Shown: one piece after another, positions 1-9,126 of the stretch
Numbering within the stretch: the first letter of the stretch is position 1
Layout: each line of letters begins with the position of its first letter
Assembly: GCA_018606645.1 (NCBI GenBank)
Contig: JAGVRI010000022.1
Span: 1 to 58,766, forward strand
Length of the DNA stretch: 58,766 bases
Direction: 5' to 3'
From: Chloroflexota bacterium
GTDB lineage: Bacteria > Chloroflexota > Anaerolineae > JAAYZQ01
Made by a program: the position numbers and the translations under genes
The notes under the pieces: generated by a model
Told to the model about the DNA's origin: nothing
Seen by the model: only the letters and a program-made list of their open reading frames with translations
Databases searched by the model: none

Positions 1-249
1 GCGTCGAGGCCTCAGCCTCAGAGCGCCTGAAGGCTCCCCTCCCCTCGTGCGGGAGTCGAGGCTTCAGCCGGAGACCGCCTGAAGGCTCCCCTCCCCTCGT
101 CCGGGAGTCGAGGCTTCAGCCGGAGACCGCCTGAAGGCTCCCCTCCCCTCGTCCGGGAGTCAAGGCTTGAGCCGGAGAGCGCCTGAAGGCTCCATTCCCC
201 TCGTCCAGGAGTCGAGGCTTGAGCCGGAGACCGCCTGAAGGCTCCACTC
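1..249. repeat. 52-bp tandem repeat array (about 4.7 copies)
   Basis: Units begin with GAGTCGAGGCTTCAGCCGG at about 53, 105, 157 and 209, so the period is exactly 52 bp, and a partial unit starts at 1. Each unit joins a near-palindrome GGCTTCAGCC to a near-palindrome GCCTGAAGGC through a CT-rich linker. The whole unit is conserved, including the linker, so it is not a CRISPR. The array stops about 20 bp before the promoter of the protease gene. Related units occur at 12931-13129 and 52066-52375. Confidence 0.9.
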
Positions 250-267
250 TTCCGAAAACAGAGCTAC

Positions 268-296
268 TTGACCGATCCTGCGACCTGTGCTACACT
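268..296 (+). promoter_or_regulatory. Sigma-70-type promoter of the papain-like protease gene
   Basis: The -35 is TTGACC (268-273), the spacer is 17 bp, and the -10 is TACACT (291-296) preceded by TGC, which gives an extended -10. The predicted transcript starts near 303 and leaves a leader of about 26 nt before the ATG at 329. Confidence 0.65.
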
Positions 297-328
297 GCTG
301 GGGCAAACTCGCCGGCAGGAGAAAGAAG

Positions 329-2146
329 ATGAATCCAAGATCCCAGGCTCGAGTCGCCGCCCTCATCCTGGCCTGCATCCTGCTCTCCCTGGTCCCCACG
401 TCCGGATGGTCTCAGGAACTGGCGCCGCCCTCTCTCGGCGAAGCCCCCAGGCTCGCGCTCCAGGCAGAAGGGTTCCCGCCCGGCACCGGATTCCGCCCGC
501 CGCCGATGGACCTCTCCCATTTGACCGGCCTGCCCCTGCCCGGCGAGGAAGCGCCCCTCCAACTGCCGGCCGTCTGGGATTGGCGCACCCAGGGCGGGGG
601 ACGGGTCACGCCGGTGAAGAACCAGGGAGCGTGCGGTTCGTGCTATGCCTTTGCCGCCGTGGCCAACTTCGAGTCCAAATTGATGATGGACGGCGCCAGC
701 GCCCAGGACTTTTCGGAGAACAACGCCAAGGAGTGCAACTGGCGCGAGCTGAACAATTACCAGTATCCGATCGGCGTCCCCTGGGGGAGCTGCGACGGCG
801 GCAACTACCAGATGCTGGTCACGTTGTTCTCGGCCCGAGGGACGGTGACCGAGGCGTGCGACCCCTATGTCGCCAGCGACGTGGCCTGCAATTCCTCCTG
901 TCCTCCCCAGGCGACATTGCGCGATTGGCGGATCATCTCCGGCAACGCCATGCCGGCCACCAATACGCTGAAGCAGTATATCTACACCTATGGCCCGATC
1001 TACACCGCCATGTATGTGGACCCCAACCAGGGGTTCAACAGCAGCTACGACGGCTCCTGGACCTTCAATTATGCCGGACCGGGGACCAGCACCAACCATG
1101 CGGTGTTGATCGTCGGTTGGAGCAACGCTCTTCCCCCGGTGCCGGGCGGATCAGGCCCGGCCGATGGCTGGATCGTGAAGAACAGTTGGGGATCAAACTG
1201 GGGGGCGAACGGCTATTTCTATATCACCTACGGCGCGGCCAACATCGGCCTTTATTCGTCCTACAGCCATGGCTGGCAGCCGTATGACGCCGGCGGGAAT
1301 CTGCTCTACTATGACGACGACGGCTGGACCACCAGTTGGGGATGCGCCAGTCCGACCGCCTGGGGCTTGACCAGATTCATCCCGCCCAGCGCCACCTACG
1401 CCACCCACATCGAGTTCTGGACGACCGACTCGCAGACCACCGCCGATGTGTATCTCTATGACAATTTTGACGGGCGATCGCCCAGCACGCTGCTGGCGTC
1501 AGCGCTGGGGAATGGGTTCCAGGGAGCGGGCTATCATTCGGTCGCCCTGAACCCGCCGGTGCCGCTTACGGCGGGGAACGACGTGGTGGCGGTGGTCAAG
1601 TTCACCAATAGCAGCTTCAACTATCCCATCGCCGGCGATGTGAATGGCCCCATTCAATCCGGCGGGTATACCTATATGAGCTGCTCCGGCGCGTCCGGGT
1701 CGTGGATTGACATGTCCACCCGAAGCCCCAGGACCGATGTCGCCATCCGGGTGCGCACCTCCAACCTGCCCACCGCCGTGACCCTGTCGCGCTTTGAGGC
1801 CATTCCCCAGGCGGACGCCATCCTCCTGGAATGGGAAAGCGCCGCCGAACTGGACACCCTGGGCTACCACCTCTATCGCGCTGAGGAACTGACCGGGCCG
1901 CGCCGCCGCCTCAACGACCTTCTCATCCCCGCTCAGGCGCCTGGCACCTCCGGGGGCGCCTCTTATCGCTGGCTGGATCAGGAGGTGCGGCCGGGCGAGA
2001 CCTACGATTACTGGCTGGAGGAGGTGGATATGGCGGGTCGGTCCTCCCTCCACGGGCCAGTGCCGGCGACGGTTTCCGCTCGTCCCCGGCTGATCCCCAT
2101 CCGGCGCCGGCCAGCCCCTCAGCCCGAGTGGGCCTTCCGCCGCTGA
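329..2146 (+). CDS. Secreted papain-family (C1A) cysteine protease with lectin-like and FnIII-like domains
   Basis: The predicted 605-residue protein is an exported peptidase. An N-terminal signal peptide (hydrophobic core ALILACILLSLVPTSG) is followed by a short propeptide-like region. The C1A domain spans about residues 75-320: catalytic Cys105 in ACGSCYAF, His257 in STNHAVLIVGW and Asn285 in VKNSWGSNWG, so the triad is complete. Residues about 330-490 resemble the lectin-like domain often found behind bacterial C1 peptidases (YDDDGW, then AGNDVVAVVKF). Residues about 495-600 look like a fibronectin-III-type module (ILLEWESAAELDTLGYHLYR). The ATG at 329 is chosen over upstream starts because AGGAGA lies about 8 bp before it and the signal peptide begins there. 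The gene stands alone between a 52-bp repeat array with a promoter and a terminator hairpin. Substrate is unknown. Confidence 0.9.
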   Translation: MNPRSQARVAALILACILLSLVPTSGWSQELAPPSLGEAPRLALQAEGFPPGTGFRPPPMDLSHLTGLPLPGEEAPLQLPAVWDWRTQGGGRVTPVKNQGACGSCYAFAAVANFESKLMMDGASAQDFSENNAKECNWRELNNYQYPIGVPWGSCDGGNYQMLVTLFSARGTVTEACDPYVASDVACNSSCPPQATLRDWRIISGNAMPATNTLKQYIYTYGPIYTAMYVDPNQGFNSSYDGSWTFNYAGPGTSTNHAVLIVGWSNALPPVPGGSGPADGWIVKNSWGSNWGANGYFYITYGAANIGLYSSYSHGWQPYDAGGNLLYYDDDGWTTSWGCASPTAWGLTRFIPPSATYATHIEFWTTDSQTTADVYLYDNFDGRSPSTLLASALGNGFQGAGYHSVALNPPVPLTAGNDVVAVVKFTNSSFNYPIAGDVNGPIQSGGYTYMSCSGASGSWIDMSTRSPRTDVAIRVRTSNLPTAVTLSRFEAIPQADAILLEWESAAELDTLGYHLYRAEELTGPRRRLNDLLIPAQAPGTSGGASYRWLDQEVRPGETYDYWLEEVDMAGRSSLHGPVPATVSARPRLIPIRRRPAPQPEWAFRR

Positions 2147-2153
2147 GCAGAGT

Positions 2154-2190
2154 CCACCCTCCCACCGGTTCGCAGCCGGCGGGAGGGTGG
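2154..2190. terminator. Hairpin between convergent genes
   Basis: CCACCCTCCC (2154-2163) pairs perfectly with GGGAGGGTGG (2181-2190), and an inner ACCGG/CCGG can extend the stem. It lies between the stop of the protease (2146) and the stop of the opposing peroxidase gene (2211), so it can serve both strands. There is no long T-run. Confidence 0.6.
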
Positions 2191-2210
2191 GTTGCCTTTC
2201 GATTCAGGCT

Positions 2211-3584
2211 CTATCTCTGGAAGTAGCCATCCGAGAGCGTTTTGAGAAAAGCCACGATGTTGTCTACCTGTGGCCGAGGGAACATGGCGAGCGGGGTGCG
2301 ATTCTGGTCTACTTCTGGGGGTGGGAACATGTCTTGCATGCCGCCGCAGTTGCCCCCCATACCGCCGCCCATACAGCCGTTGTCCATCATGGCGCGCCAA
2401 TGGTAGAAGAACACGATCTCGTCCAGCGATTTGAAATAGCCATTGTGCCCGTACGCCTTCACCGTGTCGGGGGAAGGACGCAGGTCCACGTTGCGCAGCG
2501 TTGGCACCTTGAACTTGCCCAGTTCAGGTTCATAGACTTCCGGCGCATACCCCGCGCTCTTCAGAAAGCCACCCAGCCCATAGTCCAGCCAATTCTGACC
2601 GTCCGGGTTCCATTTCTTGGGCATGGTATAGAAGGGGTTGGCCGGATTTTTCGGGATCCCCAGGTTGTCGTAGCCAAAGTCGGTGAAGAGAGGATAACCA
2701 GCCGGGCCAGGCTGAAGGGAGTGACACGAGGCGCAGTCTGCGCGGTTCGGATCGTTGAAGACGGCCAGGCCCTGGAGCTCGGCGTCGGTGAGTCCTAAAT
2801 TGCGGTAGCTCGCCCAACCGTTCGTACCGCCGCCTGGACATCCCATGGCTCCGCCGCCCATGCCACCGCCCATGCCGCCGCCCATGCCGCACTTGATCTT
2901 GGTGACATCCTTGCCGGCAGCGGTAGCCCGATCCCAGAACAGGTCGAACTTGGAGCTGAACGGATTGACCTCCGAGCTCCGCTCATAGGCCGCCACCGAG
3001 CGGCCGATCCGCTCATAGGTGCCGATCACGTCCTTCGCGCAATCGAGGGAACCAGCGCCCCATACTTCCTCAAAAAGTCCGGCATATTCCGCCTGCTTGA
3101 CCCTGACGCACAGCACCTCGGGGTTGGCCATGGCCTGCTCCAGCGGATTCAGAAACGGCCCTTGGGCCTGTTCAGCGAGAGGGTCGCCCAGAACGGCTCC
3201 AGTCGCCCGACCGTCCCAGAACATACCACCGAACCAGCCACCTTCCGCCTCATCCCAGTGAAGGACAGGGCTATCGCCTGCATACGCCGCCGTGGGCGGC
3301 TTCCGGTTCCCGAAGCGGTGGGGAAGGGCGCCTTGGTAGACGGCGCCACCTGCGTTGGTTATGGAATCTGGGCCGGTGAAACCGACGCCGGCCGCGTGAC
3401 AGGTGGCGCAGGATTGAGTGCGGTTGGCCGATAGATTCTCATCAAAAAAGATCAACTTGCCGAGGGCGACCATGCCTGGAGATTCTGGCGTGGGAACCTC
3501 GGCCAGGGTGGATACCTGCCACGTCAGCAGCAGCGCAACGGACGTTAAAGCCAAGATAATGAGGACATACATCCACTTGTTCAC
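2211..3584 (-). CDS. Exported di-heme cytochrome c peroxidase / MauG-family protein
   Basis: The 457-residue protein has an N-terminal signal or membrane segment (MYVLIILALTSVALLL) and two c-type heme motifs: CATCH (Cys59, Cys62, His63) and CASCH near residue 285. This is the layout of the bacterial cytochrome c peroxidase/MauG family, which reduces peroxide or oxidises partner proteins outside the membrane. Unusual features are a Met/Gly-rich insert at about residues 232-258 (repeated MGGG with flanking Cys) and a second one near residues 399-415 (GCMGGGMGGNCGG), which look like metal-binding loops. The start is GTG at 3582-3584, with a very strong AAGGAGG Shine-Dalgarno. It follows the multicopper oxidase gene on the same strand, 119 bp downstream, and is probably co-transcribed with it. 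Electron donor and substrate cannot be read from sequence. Confidence 0.88.
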   Translation of the reverse strand: MNKWMYVLIILALTSVALLLTWQVSTLAEVPTPESPGMVALGKLIFFDENLSANRTQSCATCHAAGVGFTGPDSITNAGGAVYQGALPHRFGNRKPPTAAYAGDSPVLHWDEAEGGWFGGMFWDGRATGAVLGDPLAEQAQGPFLNPLEQAMANPEVLCVRVKQAEYAGLFEEVWGAGSLDCAKDVIGTYERIGRSVAAYERSSEVNPFSSKFDLFWDRATAAGKDVTKIKCGMGGGMGGGMGGGAMGCPGGGTNGWASYRNLGLTDAELQGLAVFNDPNRADCASCHSLQPGPAGYPLFTDFGYDNLGIPKNPANPFYTMPKKWNPDGQNWLDYGLGGFLKSAGYAPEVYEPELGKFKVPTLRNVDLRPSPDTVKAYGHNGYFKSLDEIVFFYHWRAMMDNGCMGGGMGGNCGGMQDMFPPPEVDQNRTPLAMFPRPQVDNIVAFLKTLSDGYFQR

Positions 3585-3658
3585 CGTAACCTCCTTGTTC
3601 GGAAAAAATTCAGAGACGCTCGGGAGTGATTTCTTTTGTTCGGCCTAGACCGATCGTT

Positions 3659-3690
3659 GGGTGGGGCACGACAGGCGCCGTGCCCCACCC
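3659..3690 (-). terminator. Perfect 11-bp hairpin between oxidase and peroxidase genes
   Basis: GGGTGGGGCAC (3659-3669) is complementary to GTGCCCCACCC (3680-3690) with a 10-nt loop. It follows the multicopper oxidase stop codon (3704, minus strand) and precedes the peroxidase gene. No T-run follows, so it may be a partial or Rho-assisted terminator, or an mRNA-stabilising hairpin that sets the relative amounts of the two products. Confidence 0.5.
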
Positions 3691-3703
3691 AGGCTGTGCA
3701 CCT

Positions 3704-6700
3704 TTATGGGGTGATGATAGGAAACGGTGTGGCATTCACCCACGCGGACGGACCGGCCCCGTTGACCGCCTGAATTCGGAAGTAGTAAGGCGTATTGCGC
3801 GCCACGTTGCCGGTGGTGAAGGTGGTCACGTTTGGTCCGACCGTGCTGGTCACCAAGTTGGCCGTGAACGCTGCATTGGTAGCGCGCTGGATGACAAAGC
3901 CAGTTTCATTGTTGGCGTTGTCCACCCAGATCAGGGTGACCCTGGCCGCGTTATTACCCTGGATCACGGCTGTGGCCACCACATTCGACGGCGCGGCTGG
4001 AGGGGCAGGTAGGGTCACGGTTGCCGTGTTCGAATACCCTGACAAACCGCCCGCATTTGCGGCTGCCACCTGGTAGCTGTATGTGTTGCCTGCTACCACG
4101 GCCACGTCGGTGTAACTCACGTTGCCGGTGCCATTTCTCGGCCCGATCGTAATGAGGGCCGCGAAGGCGCCGCCATTCACCGCTCGCTCGATGACAAAGC
4201 CAGTCTCATTGTTCGCGTTGTCCCGCCAAGTCAGCAGGACCTGCGGTCCGGCCTGGACCACGGCCGTCAGGTTGGTCGGCGCGGCGGGTGGTGGGGGTGG
4301 GGGAGGACCCACCTCGACTGTATTCGAGGCGCTGGTAACGGTCAGGGTGGAGTAGCCGGGCGTGCCCGTATATCCGACCAGGTTGGCCACGATCACGCGA
4401 TAGTAGAACGTCTGAGTCGTGTTGCCGATCGGATCGGTGTAGGTCGTCGCGTTGGCCGGCAGAGTGGCCAGGTCGGTCCATGGACCGGTTGCCGTGAGGG
4501 CCTTCTGGACCACGAAGCTGGTCTCGTTGATGGAGTTATCTGCCCAGGTCAAGACCACTCGGCGGTTGTTGCCGTTGCCCGTAGTCTGCGCGCTGAGAGC
4601 GGGTGCCTTGGGCGGCGCGGCTACGGAGATGGGCCGCATCATATCCATCTCCTCATGGCTCAGGATATGGCAGTGCCAGACGTATTCCCAGCCAAAGTTG
4701 ACCAATTCATTGACGATCGGAGCCGTTGGGTTCGCATTCGCATCCGTGCTGTTGAACATCAACGTCGAGCCGAGTGGCATCATTGGGTTGAGCGGCCGGA
4801 CGCTGTTGGGCAGGTCGAAAGGAACCACCGGGATGATCGGCCTCAGGGCGACGATGGTATCTTCCAGTGGGCTGATGCGGAGCGTATCCTTCCAGCCGAG
4901 TTCGTTCGCGTCGGGGGGGCGGATGATCCCATCCCAGCCGACCCGGTTGACCAGTTGGACATCAAACAGGTGGAAGTGGATCGGATGGGTGTCAACGCCG
5001 TTGTGAGTGATCTTCCAGATCTGGGTTCCATCGTTAGCCACGGAGATCGGGGTGACCGCGGTGTCGGCCTTTGGCAGCAAAGTCGCGTCGATCAGCTCGC
5101 TGGCCGGGTTGACATACGGGTACAGGATCAAGTTCTGCGCGACGCCTGCCTGCGTCAGTGGCACCTCGAGGCCCAAATTGCCGCTCATCCGCCCGTAGTC
5201 CTTATCGAAGGATTCCCCCATCTCGTCCTGGATTGCCTTCGGCTGGAACGGGAAGTTGACCATCTGTACGCCGGAGAGAGTGTTAAAGGTCATGGAAAAG
5301 TCGGTGATCCGGGCGAATCCATCCGAGGGGCCGTTGGTAGCAAAGGAGGTGCCGTAGGCCGAGTTATATGCGCCTTGACCGACGATAATCGGGTGCTGCG
5401 ACTTTTGGAACACGCCCTGTCCGCCCAGACTCTCGGCTTTGAAGGCTGTCTCCAATGCGCTCAGGTTAAAGGCCGGGGCAGGGGGTGCAGCCGCCACTTT
5501 GATCTGCATGATGGTGCGGGTGTTCGGCCCGTAGCCCGGCAACGTGGACGGCGCGCCGCCTGTATCCTGCAGGTCTGCGTTGCCGGTGTAATAGTCGTAG
5601 CGCGGGTCGCGTGCAGGGAAGGCGGCCGGGGCATCGTTGTACAGGATCAATGTCTTGCCGGCGAACGCCGACAAGTCCACGATCACGTCGGCTCGCTCGG
5701 CTGGGCCAAGCAGAAGTGAATGCTGGTCCACGTTGCCCGCGTTGAATACGGTCGGGTCAGTCACCCAGGTGATCGGCTGGGGGGGAATGACCACTGGAGC
5801 GGGCAAAAAGCCGCCCTCGGTGCCGATCTGGATCCAGCTCGGACCAGGCGGGGCGACGGGGGTTGGGAAGACCCCTGGCGGGTCGAGGAGCGCGGCCGCC
5901 ACCTCAGCAGGGTTGAGCGCTACTTCGGTTCCCGATGCGTCGGCCTCGTAGAGCGACAGGTTGAAGAACCGATCGTTGGCCGCGTTCAGGATGCGCAGGC
6001 GGTAGGATTTCGGCTGCAATTCAACCGTCGGATATGCTGTGCCGTTGACCACCGGCGTGTCATGGAACGCTTCCATCCCCATCGAGTTGAACGGCGTACC
6101 AGGCATCAGCGGCGGCTCACACCACTGGACATCCGGGTTGCAGTTTGGATCGTAGTAGGGGTTCGCGATCGGCCCATGGTCAATATTCAAGGTAGGCGGC
6201 CAGAACCACGGCCCGTAGGCCCAGCGGCCGAATTGGTTGACGCCCGAGCTGTCGCCCGGGTTCTGAGCCGGAGAGTAGACATGCGGAAGCCACAGATTGC
6301 CCAGGCCGCCCCAGCGGGTCATGTCCCAGGTCTCGTCCTGCATCGCGAGCTGCCAGGTATCCGGGACAAACGTCTTGTCCTGAATGACCAGCGGGATCTG
6401 CTCAGCCGGAATGATCCCTTGGCTCACCAGCGACTGTTCGGTCGGATCGGTGATCAGGTATCCCGCTGCCTCGCCGGCATAGACGTTCAGTCGGGTAATG
6501 CCCCAGGAGTGGTCGTGGTAGAACATCAGTCGCGCGCTCTGCTGGTTGGTGTAGAAAAAAGTCATCGCCCCGGGGCCCGGATCGGGCATATCGGGCACGT
6601 TCTGCACACTGACGCCCTTCGGGTACGAGGTATTCTCCCCGGCTGGCGTGATCCACTGGTGTGGCGTGCCGTCACTGATCCACGGCGAGATGCCGCCGTG

Positions 6701-8491
6701 CAGGTGGAGCGTGGCCCGGTTCTCGGCAAAACAGTCGGGGTCCTTGGGTACGCGATTACCGTTCATATCATAGCCTGCCCCGCACATCGGATTCTGCGGG
6801 TCCATCTCGGCCATCCCACCCATGTTCGGTCCCATCCCTGAGCCCATGACCGTGGTGTCAACCGGGATGAAAAGGTCGCCATTCACGCCCGTAGGCAGCA
6901 GATTGCGGAACAGGATGCGCACCGGGCGGTCCTTGGTGGCCGAGATCAGCGGCCCCAGGTAGTGGGGCGCAGTCACGCCAAAGTAGCCGGTTGGGGCCTC
7001 CGTTCCATCAGGGAGCGCATTGCTTAGCGGCACGCGATCGCCTGGGACCACGCTCGTTGACAGTTGGACGTAGCCGCGCAGCAGAGTCGGTGGCAGGTCG
7101 GAGTGCATCTTCTCCCGGTACTGGATGACCGCGATCTCATAATAGTCGGAGCCAGGGTAGGACGTAGTGTCAGGGATGGCGACCGGGATGTACTGGCCCA
7201 GGTTGTTGGCATTGGCCGCACCAAGGCCGGGCAACCCGTCCACGAACTTGCGGATGCCTGGGGTGATATAACCGGCTCCGCCATCGTTGACCGTGACCGC
7301 AACGACCGAACCAGAGACCGTCGCCGTCGCCGCAGCACCCGAACCGGTACCTCCCACATCGGTAAAGACAACAGCCGGGGCCGAGGTATAGCCCGCGCCT
7401 CCACTGGTGAGGTTGAGGCTGGTCACCGCTAACGTGGCCGTCGCCGCTGCGCCTGCACCCGCACCGGTGTCGGTGATGACCACGGACGGCGCCGACGTGT
7501 AGCCGGTGCCCGGGTTGGTCACCGCGATGCTGGTTACCGCGATGGTGGCTGTCGCCACGGCGCCTGCGCCCGTACCAATGGCGTCGGTGATTTCGATAAC
7601 GGGCGCTGAGCTATAGCCATCGCCCCCATTCACGAGGGTGATGCTGACAATCGTGCCGCTCACATCCACGGTCGCCGTTGCGGTGGCACCCGTCCCACCG
7701 CCCCCGACAAAGGTGACGGTCGGCGAGACATAGCCGCTGCCTCCCGCCACGAGAAAGAGGCCGTCCACGGGACCAGCGGTCGACGCCGCTGCGTCAACGC
7801 CATCACCGGTGAAGGACACGGTCGGAGCCGTATAGCCGGCCCCCGGGCTCGTCAGCGTGAGAACGTCCAGGCTGCCAGTGGCCGTGGCGGCTGCGCTTGA
7901 ACCGCCTCCGCCGACCAAGTCCACGGCGATGGGGCCTGTATAGCCGCCGCCACCACTGTCCAGCGTGAGTGAACTCACTGAGCCACCGAGCAGCGCCGTC
8001 GCGCTCGCCGGTGAAGAGGGCGTCACTACAGCGGTGGAGATCACGACCTCGGGGGCGGTGGTGTAGCCGTTGCCGCCGTTCGTGACATGGATGGCCGTGA
8101 TCGCCCCCGTAGCCGGGTCCACCGTTGCTGTGGCGGTTGCCCCTGTCCCATCACCGCCTACCAACTCAATGAGGGCATCGGGCAGCCGCAATGGGCTGTT
8201 GGCATAGTTCGGATGGCTGAAGTAGCGCGGTGCCGTGCCGGGCATGGCCATCATCGCGGCCCCCATTTCTGGGAGAGCAAAGCCGGCTGCGGCGGCGCGC
8301 TGAGCAGCGGCTTGTCGGTCGGCAGGGGTGATCCGCTTCTTTTTCCTTTCCTTCCATTGGGCCGCCTTCTTTTGGTAATCTGGCCCCTTGCCGTTACCTT
8401 GGCCTTGCGCTAGCACCGGCACGCTTCCCAACACAAGGGACGCGAGGATCAAGATCACAAGCAGTCGATCAAATAGCTTCCGTATCAACAT
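3704..8491 (-). CDS. Giant secreted multicopper oxidase with N-terminal glycine-rich repeats and C-terminal FnIII domains
   Basis: The 1595-residue exported protein starts with a clear signal peptide (LLVILILASLVLGSVPVLAQ). Residues about 105-410 hold roughly ten beta-rich repeats of the form GGxGYTSAPxVxIT. The oxidase core follows: HLHGG near residue 595, FYHDHSWG near 657, HPIHFH near 1168 and WHCHILSHEEMDMM near 1273. These supply all type 1, 2 and 3 copper ligands, and the last motif closely resembles that of CotA. A Met-rich stretch (VMGSGMGPNMGGMAEM) sits just before the first copper motif. About three FnIII-like domains (NNETGFVIERA type) fill the last 290 residues. Large oxidases of this kind oxidise metals or phenolics; Mn(II) or Fe(II) is a plausible substrate, but this is inference. 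Upstream, TATAAT (minus, 8528-8533) is a possible -10 with no good -35. The downstream peroxidase is probably its partner. Confidence 0.9.
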   Translation of the reverse strand: MLIRKLFDRLLVILILASLVLGSVPVLAQGQGNGKGPDYQKKAAQWKERKKKRITPADRQAAAQRAAAAGFALPEMGAAMMAMPGTAPRYFSHPNYANSPLRLPDALIELVGGDGTGATATATVDPATGAITAIHVTNGGNGYTTAPEVVISTAVVTPSSPASATALLGGSVSSLTLDSGGGGYTGPIAVDLVGGGGSSAAATATGSLDVLTLTSPGAGYTAPTVSFTGDGVDAAASTAGPVDGLFLVAGGSGYVSPTVTFVGGGGTGATATATVDVSGTIVSITLVNGGDGYSSAPVIEITDAIGTGAGAVATATIAVTSIAVTNPGTGYTSAPSVVITDTGAGAGAAATATLAVTSLNLTSGGAGYTSAPAVVFTDVGGTGSGAAATATVSGSVVAVTVNDGGAGYITPGIRKFVDGLPGLGAANANNLGQYIPVAIPDTTSYPGSDYYEIAVIQYREKMHSDLPPTLLRGYVQLSTSVVPGDRVPLSNALPDGTEAPTGYFGVTAPHYLGPLISATKDRPVRILFRNLLPTGVNGDLFIPVDTTVMGSGMGPNMGGMAEMDPQNPMCGAGYDMNGNRVPKDPDCFAENRATLHLHGGISPWISDGTPHQWITPAGENTSYPKGVSVQNVPDMPDPGPGAMTFFYTNQQSARLMFYHDHSWGITRLNVYAGEAAGYLITDPTEQSLVSQGIIPAEQIPLVIQDKTFVPDTWQLAMQDETWDMTRWGGLGNLWLPHVYSPAQNPGDSSGVNQFGRWAYGPWFWPPTLNIDHGPIANPYYDPNCNPDVQWCEPPLMPGTPFNSMGMEAFHDTPVVNGTAYPTVELQPKSYRLRILNAANDRFFNLSLYEADASGTEVALNPAEVAAALLDPPGVFPTPVAPPGPSWIQIGTEGGFLPAPVVIPPQPITWVTDPTVFNAGNVDQHSLLLGPAERADVIVDLSAFAGKTLILYNDAPAAFPARDPRYDYYTGNADLQDTGGAPSTLPGYGPNTRTIMQIKVAAAPPAPAFNLSALETAFKAESLGGQGVFQKSQHPIIVGQGAYNSAYGTSFATNGPSDGFARITDFSMTFNTLSGVQMVNFPFQPKAIQDEMGESFDKDYGRMSGNLGLEVPLTQAGVAQNLILYPYVNPASELIDATLLPKADTAVTPISVANDGTQIWKITHNGVDTHPIHFHLFDVQLVNRVGWDGIIRPPDANELGWKDTLRISPLEDTIVALRPIIPVVPFDLPNSVRPLNPMMPLGSTLMFNSTDANANPTAPIVNELVNFGWEYVWHCHILSHEEMDMMRPISVAAPPKAPALSAQTTGNGNNRRVVLTWADNSINETSFVVQKALTATGPWTDLATLPANATTYTDPIGNTTQTFYYRVIVANLVGYTGTPGYSTLTVTSASNTVEVGPPPPPPPAAPTNLTAVVQAGPQVLLTWRDNANNETGFVIERAVNGGAFAALITIGPRNGTGNVSYTDVAVVAGNTYSYQVAAANAGGLSGYSNTATVTLPAPPAAPSNVVATAVIQGNNAARVTLIWVDNANNETGFVIQRATNAAFTANLVTSTVGPNVTTFTTGNVARNTPYYFRIQAVNGAGPSAWVNATPFPIITP

Positions 8492-8593
8492 ATCCCTTTG
8501 GTTTCCTTTCTAAAAGAATTGATCATCATTATACTAGAAATACCACATGCATGGCGTACCACTTGTATCCCCCTTTCGTGTCAGTTTCGTGAC

Positions 8594-8623
8594 GGCACGG
8601 AGCTTGTCCCTAGGGCTCGTGCC
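8594..8623 (-). terminator. Hairpin downstream of the FMN-binding protein gene
   Basis: GGCACGGAGC (8594-8603) pairs with GCTCGTGCC (8615-8623) with one bulged G. It lies 24 bp past the stop codon of the minus-strand gene at 8647 and upstream of the oxidase gene. It lacks a T-run, so intrinsic termination is uncertain. Confidence 0.4.
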
Positions 8624-8646
8624 CTGAGATATCCAAGCAGCCTGTC

Positions 8647-9126
8647 TCAGCGCCAGAACTCGTGTTCATGGCCGGGCGTCAGGTTCCAGATCTCCTCGAT
8701 GTGCAACAGGATCACCTGGCTGGGTCGGACGCCGCGCCGGCCGGCCCGCGCCAGCGCCGCCGTCAGTTCCCGCGCAGCCTTTTCGAACCACAGCTCCATT
8801 GGCTGCGGCCCCTTCGGTGCGCGGGCCAGCAGGTCGCTCACCTCGTCGAACAAGGGCCCCTCGCCCAGCAGTTCTGCCCTCCCCCGAAATTGGTATCCGG
8901 TATAGGTCTGAGGATCGACCGCGGCCACCGCCACCCTCGGGTTGGCCTGCAGGTTGGCCCGGGTCTTGAGAGAATACAGATCGGCAAACGCCAACTTGTC
9001 ATCGTCCACGATCTTGAGGGCTCCCTTGGGAGAGACATTGGGCCGACCCAGGTCATCGCTCGTCGCAACAAAAATGACCGGTTGCTGTTTAATCACCTGC
9101 TTCATGTGTTGCGTCAACTTGGGCAT
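8647..9126 (-). CDS. Pyridoxamine 5'-phosphate oxidase-like FMN-binding protein
   Basis: The 159-residue protein has the split-barrel fold signature of the PNPOx-like family: an N-terminal helix and strand (VIFVATSDDLGRPNVSPKG), then FADLYSLKTRANLQANPRVAVA, then GYQFRGRAEL. Related small proteins bind FMN or F420 and are seldom true PNP oxidases; the reaction here is unknown. No signal peptide, so it should be cytosolic. The ATG at 9126 has GAGGGA about 11 bp upstream, and a TGA-TACACT extended -10 lies farther up. It diverges from the sensor kinase gene across about 300 bp. Both its flanks contain copies of the heptamer TTTCGTG. Confidence 0.75.
   Translation of the reverse strand: MPKLTQHMKQVIKQQPVIFVATSDDLGRPNVSPKGALKIVDDDKLAFADLYSLKTRANLQANPRVAVAAVDPQTYTGYQFRGRAELLGEGPLFDEVSDLLARAPKGPQPMELWFEKAARELTAALARAGRRGVRPSQVILLHIEEIWNLTPGHEHEFWR

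Noticed and set aside
1..249. CRISPR array
   Set aside because: The period is constant at 52 bp, but the whole unit is conserved; there are no unique spacers and no cas genes in the window.
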